A stretch of 64,000 nt of DNA from Flavobacterium sangjuense (GTDB taxonomy: Bacteria; Bacteroidota; Bacteroidia; Flavobacteriales; Flavobacteriaceae), in the NCBI RefSeq assembly GCF_004797125.1, contig NZ_CP038810.1, positions 372,001 to 436,000 of the forward strand, read 5' to 3'. The first letter of the stretch is position 1. Each line of letters opens with the position of its first letter. Below are positions 19,256-27,337 of the stretch, one piece after another. The translations under genes and the position numbers were made by a program. Below the pieces are notes generated by a model, which searched no databases, was not told the origin of the DNA, and worked only from the letters and a program-made list of their open reading frames with translations.

Positions 19256-19912
19256 ATGGAAAAAATTAAAAAAGAAATCCCGTTTATTGGTATTGCAGTA
19301 TTACCTTTTCTTTATTTAGCGTACATCTGGAACCATTTGCCGGAAAAAGTGCCAATGCATTGGAATGCTTCAGGTGAAATTGATGATTATGGAAATAAAA
19401 GTGAATTATTTTTCGTCCTTCTCCTACTTGTTGGTCTTCCGTATCTTATCTTCTTGGTTATTCCACGTATAGATCCAAAACAAAAATTGCAAAACATGGG
19501 TAACAAATTAAACAATTTGCGTTTTATTCTCAGCCTGTTTATGTCGGCTCTTGCTATTTTTATTTTATATAGTGTGCAACAAAAAACCAGCAGTCCAGGA
19601 TTAATAATTGTTATAATAGGTTTAATGATTGCTTTCTTAGGTAATTATTTCAAAACCATTAAACCCAATTATTTTATTGGAATAAAAACTCCTTGGACAT
19701 TAGAAAATGAAGAAGTTTGGAAAAAAACTCATTTATTGGCAGGCAAAATGTGGTTTGTTGGTGGGCTAATAATGACACTAACTTTTGTAATGCCAGATCC
19801 ATTTCAGGTATATACAGTTTTAGGCATTATTGCCATTATTTCAGTAATCCCAATGATATATTCCTATTTGGAATTTAAAAAGATTAAAAACCAGCAACAG
19901 CACACTTCGTAA
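19256..19912 (+). CDS. SdpI-family membrane protein (DUF1648 plus SdpI domains)
   Basis: The 218-residue protein starts at ATG 19256, directly after the regulator's TAA. It has a DUF1648-type N terminus (IGIAVLPFLYLAYIWNHLPEKVPMHWNASGEIDDYGNKS), then the SdpI core NYFKTIKPNYFIGIKTPWTLENEEVWKKTH, with about six membrane helices. In Bacillus SdpI is the immunity and signalling receptor for the SdpC toxin and sequesters SdpR at the membrane. Whether this pair senses a toxin, envelope stress or something else is unknown, and no SdpC-like toxin gene is next to it. Confidence 0.85.
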   Translation: MEKIKKEIPFIGIAVLPFLYLAYIWNHLPEKVPMHWNASGEIDDYGNKSELFFVLLLLVGLPYLIFLVIPRIDPKQKLQNMGNKLNNLRFILSLFMSALAIFILYSVQQKTSSPGLIIVIIGLMIAFLGNYFKTIKPNYFIGIKTPWTLENEEVWKKTHLLAGKMWFVGGLIMTLTFVMPDPFQVYTVLGIIAIISVIPMIYSYLEFKKIKNQQQHTS

Positions 19913-20033
19913 GCCATTAATGAAATTAAAACCCTTGTTTTAAAATCCCTTTTAGGTAGACAAAGGGTAAACATAGCAACCAATCGAAATTTTGCATCAA
20001 AATTTTTATTACTTTTAAGATGTAAAAAATGCT

Positions 20034-20942
20034 ATGACTTTGGAAACACTAAAGACCATTTTGTATTTTTCTATTTTTAGATATCCTCTTAAAATTGAAG
20101 AAATACATGGTTACACAAACTATGTAGATATCTCAGAAACAGAAAAAGAACTACAGCACTTGATAGATGAAAAAATTCTAATCAGGGTGGATGAATTTTA
20201 TGTGTATGGAAGCGATTTGGATTCCGTTATCAAAAGACTAAGAGGAAACCTCCACGCTAAAAAAGCAATCGTAAAAGCGCAACAAAGAGCGAAATTGATT
20301 GCCAAATTTCCTTATGTTGAAGCGGTTGGGATTTCGGGTTCGTTGTCAAAAGAATATTATGATAACGAAAGTGATATTGACTTTTTTGTCATTACAAAAC
20401 CAAATAAATTGTGGATTTGCAGAACCTTATTAATGCTTTACAAAAAGATATTCCTGCTCAACTCCCGAAAATATTTTTGCGTTAATTACTTCATCTCATC
20501 CAATCAAATGGAAATTCAAGAGAAAAATAGGTTTACTGCTACCGAATTAAAGACTTTGATTCCGATGCATGGCAAGACTATTTTCGAAGAATTTTATCAA
20601 AATAACAAATGGGTAAATGACTATTTTTCAAAGTTTGAACCTCAAATTGACACTATTACAAACACAAACAAACCGGGTTTTTCACGTTTAATTGAATTCG
20701 CTTTTGATACTAAAATTGGGACTATAACTGATGGTGTATTCAAAATGATTACTTTAAAAAAATGGAAGTCCAAATTTCATTACATGAATGAAGAAGATTT
20801 CAAAATCGCACTCAAAACAACCAAATCAGTTTCAAAACACCATCCATCAAACTTTCAAAAAAAAGTTATCTTATCTTTGAATACAAAACTTGAAGAAGTT
20901 CAGTCAAAGTATAATGTAGTTTTACAAAGAGAGCATGTCTAA
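20034..20942 (+). CDS. Winged-helix/nucleotidyltransferase-fold protein, first gene of the radical SAM-glycan operon
   Basis: The 302-residue protein begins with a winged-helix-like segment (about 1-65: TLKTILYFSIFRYPLKIEEIHGYTN). A Pol-beta-type nucleotidyltransferase core follows near residues 100-125: VGISGSLSKEYYDNESDIDFFVI has the G-S-x-(9-13)-D-x-D pattern with two metal-binding Asp. The rest is helical. It could transfer a nucleotide to a sugar, lipid or protein, or act as a regulator; I cannot choose. Its last 8 bases overlap the first radical SAM gene, so they are almost certainly translated together. Confidence 0.7.
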   Translation: MTLETLKTILYFSIFRYPLKIEEIHGYTNYVDISETEKELQHLIDEKILIRVDEFYVYGSDLDSVIKRLRGNLHAKKAIVKAQQRAKLIAKFPYVEAVGISGSLSKEYYDNESDIDFFVITKPNKLWICRTLLMLYKKIFLLNSRKYFCVNYFISSNQMEIQEKNRFTATELKTLIPMHGKTIFEEFYQNNKWVNDYFSKFEPQIDTITNTNKPGFSRLIEFAFDTKIGTITDGVFKMITLKKWKSKFHYMNEEDFKIALKTTKSVSKHHPSNFQKKVILSLNTKLEEVQSKYNVVLQREHV

Positions 20943-22392
20943 TATTCTTTTTTCGCATTCCTATTATTACAAACTTGACCCAAAACAATGGAAAAACAAA
21001 AACCCTTTTCCTCCTTTGGGAACTTTGTATGCGGCTTCTTTATTGCGAAAAAATGGTTTTGAAGTTTCCCTTTTTGACACCAATTTATTGGATTCACCAA
21101 AATCAATCCAACCTATTTTACACAAAACAAAACCGAATTATCTTGTAATTTTTGACGATGGGTTTAATTATCTGACCAAAATGTGCCTGACGAATATGCG
21201 TGAAGCCTGTTTTGAAATGATACGATATGGCAAAAACCACAATTGCACCGTTATTGTCTGCAGTTCAGATTCTACCGATCATTACAAAGAGTATATTGAA
21301 AAAGGCGCTGATTTTATTTTGCAGGGCGAAGGCGAAATCACACTTTTAGAGCTTCTAAAATCAATTGAAGAAAACAAGAACTTTGATGACCTACAAGGAA
21401 TAGTTTTCCAAAAAAATGATGCTATTCAGGTCAATAAAAAAAGAGACGTTCAGCAAGTTTTAGATGAATTTCCTTTACCGGCTTGGGATTTGGTTGATAT
21501 CGAAAGTTATCGCAAAATCTGGAAACAAAGCGGACAGGAATTCACATTAAATATTGCCACCACTCGCGGTTGTCCGTATAAATGTAACTGGTGCGCCAAA
21601 CCCATTTATGGCAATCGTTACAACGCACATTCACCGGAATATATTGTTAGTGAAATTGCTTTTTTGAAAGCCAATTTTGGTGTGACACGTTTTTGGATGT
21701 GTGATGATATTTTTGGCTTAAAGCCAAATTGGGTTCAGGAATTCAACGCCAAATTAAAAGAACAAAATCTAAAAATAAGCTATTATATCCAAAGCCGCGT
21801 TGATTTATTATTGAAAGAAGATACCATTGATTGCCTGGCTGAATCCGGTTTGGAAGAAGTTTGGGTTGGTGCCGAAAGTGCTTCGCAGAAAATTCTGGAT
21901 GCTATGGATAAAGGCACAACGGTTGAACAAATTTATCAGGCAACTGCTATTTTAAAATCTAAAAAAATCAGGGTTGCTTTCTTTTTGCAATTTGGTTATT
22001 TAGACGAAAATCAGGAAGACATTGCCAAAACCATTGCAATGGTTAAAGAGCTAATGCCGGATAATATTGGGATTTCTGTTTCCTATCCGTTGCCGGGAAC
22101 CAAGTTTTACGATAAAGTCAAAGACGATTTAAAACTAAAATCGAATTGGACCGATTCTGACGATTTTGACATGATGTTTAACGGAACTTACAACTCCAAT
22201 TACTACCGAAAACTACAACGCTTCGTTCATAAAGAATTCAGAAAACAACAAGGATTTCAGAATTTGAAACTGGCAATTTCGAATCCGTTAAATTTTTCTG
22301 TTGCTCACTTAAAATCCGTTGCCAAATTAGGTTATTACATTCCGAGTGCATTTTTTGATCGCTTTTTTTTAAAATTTCTAATGACTAAATAA
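20935..22392 (+). CDS. B12-binding-domain radical SAM protein (copy 1)
   Basis: The 485-residue protein has an N-terminal Rossmann-type cobalamin-binding-like domain (about 1-150, with PFPPLGTLYAASLLRKNGFEV and GADFILQGEGEITLLELL). A radical SAM barrel follows with the [4Fe-4S] motif CPYKCNWC (CxxxCxxC) near residue 210. A later GAESASQKILDAMDKG block is usual in this class (BchE/HpnR-like, class B when methyltransferases). The classic DxHxxG cobalamin motif is absent, as in many of these enzymes. Possible reactions are C-methylation at an unactivated carbon or a ring rearrangement. It is paralogous to the protein at 24103. Confidence 0.88.
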   Translation: MSNILFSHSYYYKLDPKQWKNKNPFPPLGTLYAASLLRKNGFEVSLFDTNLLDSPKSIQPILHKTKPNYLVIFDDGFNYLTKMCLTNMREACFEMIRYGKNHNCTVIVCSSDSTDHYKEYIEKGADFILQGEGEITLLELLKSIEENKNFDDLQGIVFQKNDAIQVNKKRDVQQVLDEFPLPAWDLVDIESYRKIWKQSGQEFTLNIATTRGCPYKCNWCAKPIYGNRYNAHSPEYIVSEIAFLKANFGVTRFWMCDDIFGLKPNWVQEFNAKLKEQNLKISYYIQSRVDLLLKEDTIDCLAESGLEEVWVGAESASQKILDAMDKGTTVEQIYQATAILKSKKIRVAFFLQFGYLDENQEDIAKTIAMVKELMPDNIGISVSYPLPGTKFYDKVKDDLKLKSNWTDSDDFDMMFNGTYNSNYYRKLQRFVHKEFRKQQGFQNLKLAISNPLNFSVAHLKSVAKLGYYIPSAFFDRFFLKFLMTK

Positions 22393-22397
22393 ATAGT

Positions 22398-23336
22398 ATG
22401 AATTGGAAAATAAAGGCTGGATTGCAAAAACTACTGGCGCTGACAAAAATTGGCGACCGCTTGAATCATATTCCAGCTACACTTGACAAAAAATACCATT
22501 CAAATGTTGTTTTGTATCAAACCCATGAATGCATCAGACAATTCAGTTATAGTAATATTGATTTATCAAGCCCTAAAACCGCTCTGGAAATTGGGACGGG
22601 ATATTCATTAATTTCTACAGTTGTTTTATCATTATTAGGTTTCCAAAAAATAATTACCGTTGACATCACTAATGATTTAAAATTTTCGACTTTTAAAAAA
22701 CAAGTTCAACATCTTGAAAACCCGGAAAACTTAGAAAAAATTGTTGCCAAAAGTATTTTCCCCGTGGATGTTATTAAACATAAAATCAAACTGATTAAAG
22801 AGGCAAAATCATTCTCAGCGCTTTTTGATTTGTTAAATATAACTTATGTCGCTCCCTATACTTTTGAAGCCATTGAAAACGAATCGGCTGCATTTGATTA
22901 TATAACTTCTTTGGTTGTGCTTGAACATGTTCCACCAAAAATTTTGGAAACCCTATTTGAAAAGACTAAGAAATGGCTGTCCAAAGATGGATTTTGCGTA
23001 CACACCATAAATTTTATTGACCATTTTGCCAATCCGGGATTTTTTCAGGACAGAAGCATTTCTGAATTTAATTTTTTAAAATATTCCGATAGTTACTGGA
23101 ATTCCTGGTCTGGGAATCCTATAGCATACACTAATAGACTTTCTTATCTGTTTTATTTAGAACTTTGTGATAAACACGAATTGAATGTTGTCGATTTTAT
23201 TGGAGAAAATTATCGAGAAAGGAAAGATTTAGATTTGAATCTGATTCACAACGATATCCTGAGAAAATATCGAACATTACCTCAAAAAGAGGATTTGGTA
23301 AAATTTCAAAGAGGCACTTTAATTAGCAAGGCATAA
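22398..23336 (+). CDS. Class I SAM-dependent methyltransferase (copy 1)
   Basis: The 312-residue protein has motif I near residues 62-75 (ALEIGTGYSLISTVV), an acidic end of beta-2 in ITVDIT, and a post-II block SLVVLEHVPPKILETLFEKTKKWL, all features of class I methyltransferases. The insert between beta-2 and the catalytic region is longer than in small-molecule methyltransferases (about 90 residues). It follows the radical SAM gene by 5 bp and precedes another methyltransferase by 2 bp. The acceptor is unknown, probably a sugar or lipid-linked glycan. Confidence 0.8.
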   Translation: MNWKIKAGLQKLLALTKIGDRLNHIPATLDKKYHSNVVLYQTHECIRQFSYSNIDLSSPKTALEIGTGYSLISTVVLSLLGFQKIITVDITNDLKFSTFKKQVQHLENPENLEKIVAKSIFPVDVIKHKIKLIKEAKSFSALFDLLNITYVAPYTFEAIENESAAFDYITSLVVLEHVPPKILETLFEKTKKWLSKDGFCVHTINFIDHFANPGFFQDRSISEFNFLKYSDSYWNSWSGNPIAYTNRLSYLFYLELCDKHELNVVDFIGENYRERKDLDLNLIHNDILRKYRTLPQKEDLVKFQRGTLISKA

Positions 23337-23338
23337 AT

Positions 23339-24106
23339 ATGGAGAACCGTTTTGACAAAGCAGCACTCAATTATGACGCAACATTTACCAATTCTGAAAT
23401 TGGGAAAATGCAACGAAACTTGGTGTACAATCAGCTTTCAAAACAGTTAGATTCAATTCAAAATGTTTTAGAAATCAATTGCGGAACTGGTGAAGATGCG
23501 ATTTGGTTTGCCAAACAAAATTACAAAATTACAGCTACAGATATTTCGCCAAAAATGATTGAAGTCGCTAAAAGTAAAGCAAACCTCAACTTCAAAACGG
23601 CCGATATAAATTCAATTTCTTCCATTTTTGAAGGCGAAAAATTTGATTTGATTTTTTCCAATTTTGGTGGTTTGAATTGTTTGTCGAAATCGGAATTGGA
23701 AAAATTCTTTGCGAATAGCAATTCGATACTTTCTGAAAAAGGAAAATTGGCTTTGGTAATTATGCCGAAGCATACTCTTTGGGAGCAATTTTACTTTTTG
23801 GCGAAAGCCCAATTTTCATCAATATTCAGACGAAAAAAAGAATTCGTTTTAGCCGATGTCGATGGAGAAAAAGTACCAACATATTACTACAACCCAAAAG
23901 ATATCGTAAATTTAGCAAAGCATTATTTTGAACTGGTTGACCAAAAACCAATTGGTTTTTTTGTACCGCCATCCTATTTGGAGTTATTTTTCAAAAACAA
24001 AAAAGGATTATTAGGGTTTTTAAATTCATTTGAAAATAGAATTAAAAACTGGTCTTTCCTGTCAAAATATGCCGATCATTACATCATAATATTGCAAAAA
24101 AGATGA
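23339..24106 (+). CDS. Class I SAM-dependent methyltransferase (copy 2)
   Basis: The 255-residue protein begins MENRFDKAALNYDATF, the N-terminal helix common in UbiE-type methyltransferases. Motif I is VLEINCGTGEDAIWFA (about 40-55), motif II is TATDISPKMIEVAKSKA, and post-II is LIFSNFGGLNCLSKSELEKFF. A C-terminal region with several aromatic residues may shape an acceptor pocket. Its end overlaps the next radical SAM gene by 4 bases (ATGA). The domain layout resembles the protein at 30060, so the operon contains two related enzymes. Confidence 0.85.
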   Translation: MENRFDKAALNYDATFTNSEIGKMQRNLVYNQLSKQLDSIQNVLEINCGTGEDAIWFAKQNYKITATDISPKMIEVAKSKANLNFKTADINSISSIFEGEKFDLIFSNFGGLNCLSKSELEKFFANSNSILSEKGKLALVIMPKHTLWEQFYFLAKAQFSSIFRRKKEFVLADVDGEKVPTYYYNPKDIVNLAKHYFELVDQKPIGFFVPPSYLELFFKNKKGLLGFLNSFENRIKNWSFLSKYADHYIIILQKR

Positions 24107-25473
24107 GTTTGCTTTTTACACATGCCTATTATTTATCTGATGATCCAAAGGAGCAAAAGATAATGAAACCCTATCCACCGTTAGGGTTACTTTATGTTTC
24201 GGGCTATTTGAAAAGCAAAAATATTGCTAATGATGTTTTTGACACGACATTTTCTTCCCAAAAAGAACAACTCGATTTTATAGCTGAAAAAAATCCAAAA
24301 GTCATTTGCATTTACACCAATCTGATGACTAAAATTGAAGTCATCAAACTGATTAAAATTCTGAAAAGCGAAACTTTTGGTTTCCCAAAAATCATTCTTG
24401 GCGGACCGGATGTTACATACAATATTGCCAATTATTTAAAAGCCGGTGCTGATTTTTTAGTCATTGGCGAAGGCGAAGAAACCACGTTTGAATTGTATGA
24501 TGCGATTATGGCAAATGCCGCTTTTCATCAGGTTGACGGCATCGCTTTTTTGGAAAACAATCAAATCATACAAACTACAGCGCGAACCAAATTCAAAGAA
24601 CTGGATGAATTGCCGTTGCCAAATCGCGAAGCCATTAACATGCACAACTATTTGGAAACCTGGAAAACCAATCACGGACAAAGTTCGATGACAATTTCTA
24701 CCCAGCGTGGTTGTCCTTATACCTGCAAATGGTGCAGCACGGCGGTTTATGGACAAAGTTATCGCCGTCGCCCTGCAAATCAAGTGGCGGAAGAAATGAA
24801 AATGCTGAAAGAACAATACAATCCTGATGCGCTTTGGTTTGTGGATGATGTTTTTACAGTAAGTCATAAATGGTTAATCGCTTTCAGAGACGAAGTGTTG
24901 AAACAGGATGCTGTGATTCCTTTTGAATGTATCACAAGAGCCGAACGGTTGAATGAAGAAATTCTGCAACTGCTAAAAGATATTGGTTGTTTCCGAATCT
25001 GGATTGGTGCCGAAAGCGGTTCACAAACCATCATTGATGCAATGGACAGACGTGTTGATGTAAATCAGGTGAAGAAAATAATTCAGGACACGAATGCTAT
25101 GGGAATTGAAACAGGAACATTCATCATGCTTGGTTATCCGGGAGAAACCGAAGAAGACATTACAGAAACGATTCAGTATTTAAAAGATGCTAATCCGACT
25201 TTGTATACGATAACAGTGGCATATCCTATTAAAGGAACTTCATTATATGATGAAATTGAATCTAAAATTACAAGCCAGCCGGAATGGGAAACTTCCACCG
25301 ACCGCGACATCGATTTTGAGCGAACGTATTCCCGAAAATATTACAAATATGCCGTGAGCAAAGTGGTGAATGAAGTCGAATTTCATAAAACCATTTCGAA
25401 AACGAGTTTAAAAGCTTTGAAGTTAAAAACCAAATCTATTTTAGCAACAGGGTTAATGAAATTAAACAAATAA
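24103..25473 (+). CDS. B12-binding-domain radical SAM protein (copy 2)
   Basis: The 456-residue protein is a clear paralog of the product of 20935-22392. The N-terminal B12-type domain includes KPYPPLGLLYVSGYLKSK, GGPDVTYNIANYLKAGADF and GEGEETTFELYDAI. The Fe-S motif is CPYTCKWC near residue 205, within STQRGCPYTCKWCSTAVYG. The later blocks WIGAESGSQTIIDAMDRR and FIMLGYPGETEEDI are standard for the family. Two paralogs in one operon suggest two related modifications of one product. It is ATGA-coupled to the upstream methyltransferase and sits 3 bp before the lipoprotein gene. Confidence 0.88.
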   Translation: MSLLFTHAYYLSDDPKEQKIMKPYPPLGLLYVSGYLKSKNIANDVFDTTFSSQKEQLDFIAEKNPKVICIYTNLMTKIEVIKLIKILKSETFGFPKIILGGPDVTYNIANYLKAGADFLVIGEGEETTFELYDAIMANAAFHQVDGIAFLENNQIIQTTARTKFKELDELPLPNREAINMHNYLETWKTNHGQSSMTISTQRGCPYTCKWCSTAVYGQSYRRRPANQVAEEMKMLKEQYNPDALWFVDDVFTVSHKWLIAFRDEVLKQDAVIPFECITRAERLNEEILQLLKDIGCFRIWIGAESGSQTIIDAMDRRVDVNQVKKIIQDTNAMGIETGTFIMLGYPGETEEDITETIQYLKDANPTLYTITVAYPIKGTSLYDEIESKITSQPEWETSTDRDIDFERTYSRKYYKYAVSKVVNEVEFHKTISKTSLKALKLKTKSILATGLMKLNK

Positions 25474-25476
25474 ATC

Positions 25477-26598
25477 ATGAAAAAAATACTTTTGTTTTTC
25501 TTTTTCATATTGTCCGTTTCCTGTGAAAGAGATTCTTATTCTGATTTAATCGAAACCAAAACCACCATCAATCTCAAATGGAACAAAGCCTATTCTGATG
25601 ACACGATTGACAAATCTTTAATCGGTTTGAAATGGGCACTTTCTTATGTTGGCGCTACCTTACCAAGCTCTAACAGCGGATTTTCAAATACTGAAACTAC
25701 GATTACAATTAATATTAAAAAATTAGGTTTTACCGAAATCGCACAACAAAATCTTTTAAGATTAGCAGAAAAAATAAAAGCCTCTCCCGAGTATCAAACC
25801 AATAATGCTGTTGATTTAGGAAGATTTGTCACGCAGCTGATTGGCGCTTCCGAGCATTATTACAAAATCATTGGAACGCCAAAAACACTTACGGAAGTTA
25901 TGAATCAATACACGCTTTTACCTCAAAAAGGCTATGTTAACAATTCGGGCGTTTCATTGGAACACCGCATCATTCAGTTTTCGGAGCAAAATGGTTTCAA
26001 TCAAGTGTTTCTTTCCGAAGAAGTTGATCCGGTTACGGGTGAGATTTATGAATACGAAACCATCGAATTACTGCCAAATGGTCAATTGCGGTTTGGTATT
26101 TTTGACATTGAAGGCAACCGAAAAAACAATGCTGATTCATCTCATTCTAACGCCGGAAAACCAGCCAAATGTATGTGGTGCCATGAGTCAACCATTCAGC
26201 CGTTATTTTATCCGAACAATGATTATGCAGGATTTTTGAGCGCTGCCGATTTGGGAACTACATTATTGGGTTACCGGGAAAGCCATCGGAACCAAAAATT
26301 AGCCTTAACCAATGGTGTTGATTTTTCACAAACTCAACAACACACCTTAACCGAGTTACTCTATATTTCATTTATGGAACCATCGGCAGAACGGTTGAGT
26401 TTAGAATGGAATTTATCCATAGTACAAGTTCAAAATTTGCTTTCCGGATTGCCAACGCATGTATATGCTGAATTTCCGTTTTTGGGAACTTTATACAATC
26501 GGGAAGATGTCGAAACTTTAGCGCCTTTTCAGGGATTATCCGTTTCGAGTCATGTTAGAGAAGAATCAACTATAGAGGTAAACCATTTAAATGATTAA
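25477..26598 (+). CDS. Lipoprotein with a single CxxCH motif, function unknown
   Basis: The 373-residue protein has a lipoprotein signal (MKKILLFFFFILSVSC, lipobox Cys at residue 16). It contains a single heme-like motif KCMWCHESTIQPLF near residue 228 and is otherwise not recognisable. The CMWCH motif could bind heme c or a metal, but no cytochrome c fold is evident around it. The C-terminal part has a WNLSIVQVQNLLSG block. It is embedded in the glycan operon, 3 bp after one gene and overlapping the next by 8 bp, so it probably serves the same product at the outer envelope. Confidence 0.55.
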   Translation: MKKILLFFFFILSVSCERDSYSDLIETKTTINLKWNKAYSDDTIDKSLIGLKWALSYVGATLPSSNSGFSNTETTITINIKKLGFTEIAQQNLLRLAEKIKASPEYQTNNAVDLGRFVTQLIGASEHYYKIIGTPKTLTEVMNQYTLLPQKGYVNNSGVSLEHRIIQFSEQNGFNQVFLSEEVDPVTGEIYEYETIELLPNGQLRFGIFDIEGNRKNNADSSHSNAGKPAKCMWCHESTIQPLFYPNNDYAGFLSAADLGTTLLGYRESHRNQKLALTNGVDFSQTQQHTLTELLYISFMEPSAERLSLEWNLSIVQVQNLLSGLPTHVYAEFPFLGTLYNREDVETLAPFQGLSVSSHVREESTIEVNHLND

Positions 26599-27337
26599 CA
26601 ACAAAAAAATAATCGTTGTACTTCCTGCTTACAACGCCGGGAAAACACTTCAAAAAACCTTTGAAGAAATTCCGTTTGACGTTGTTGATGATTTGATTTT
26701 GACTGATGATTTTAGTAATGACGAAACGATAGAAGTTGCGAAAAAAATCGGCATCAAAAACATCATTGCCCATGATAAAAACAAAGGCTATGGCGCGAAT
26801 CAGAAATCGTGTTACCAAAAAGCGTTTGAACTCAATGCCGATATTATCGTAATGCTTCATCCGGATTATCAATATACACCAAAGCTAATTCCGGCGATGT
26901 GCTCGTTGGTTGCAAACGATTTGTACGATGTTGTTTTGGGTTCCCGAATTTTAAGTAAAGGAGCGCTGAAAGGCGGAATGCCTTTGTATAAATACATTTC
27001 GAATAGGATTTTGACTTTCATTCAGAATGTTTTGATGAATCAAAAACTATCCGAATATCATACGGGTTATCGCTGTTTCGATGCGCAATTGTTACAGAAA
27101 ATTGACTTCGAAAACAACTCGGATGATTTTGTTTTTGACAATGAAATCATTGCACAATGTTGCTTTTTGAATGCAAAAATTGGTGAGATATCCTGCCCGG
27201 CAAATTATTTTGAAGAAGCTAGTTCTATTAATTTTAGTAGAAGTATAACCTATGGCTTAGGCGTTTTGAGAGTTTCTATTTCATATTTTTTACAGAAAAT
27301 TAAATTGGGTTCGTTTCCTGTTTTTAAGAATTTATGA
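26591..27337 (+). CDS. Glycosyltransferase family 2 (DPM-like)
   Basis: The 248-residue protein has the GT2 fold: IIVVLPAYNAGKTL at the N terminus, LILTDDFSNDETIEVAKK (donor binding), NKGYGANQKSCYQKAF, and the metal-site region MLHPDYQYTPKLI, where HPDYQ replaces a classical DxD. The block GSRILSKGALKGGMPLYKYISNRILTF matches dolichyl/polyprenyl-phosphate mannosyltransferase-like enzymes, and there is no C-terminal membrane pair. It probably makes a polyprenyl-phosphate sugar used by a membrane GT-C enzyme. That fits the GT87-like gene that overlaps it by 4 bases. Confidence 0.85.
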   Translation: MINNKKIIVVLPAYNAGKTLQKTFEEIPFDVVDDLILTDDFSNDETIEVAKKIGIKNIIAHDKNKGYGANQKSCYQKAFELNADIIVMLHPDYQYTPKLIPAMCSLVANDLYDVVLGSRILSKGALKGGMPLYKYISNRILTFIQNVLMNQKLSEYHTGYRCFDAQLLQKIDFENNSDDFVFDNEIIAQCCFLNAKIGEISCPANYFEEASSINFSRSITYGLGVLRVSISYFLQKIKLGSFPVFKNL

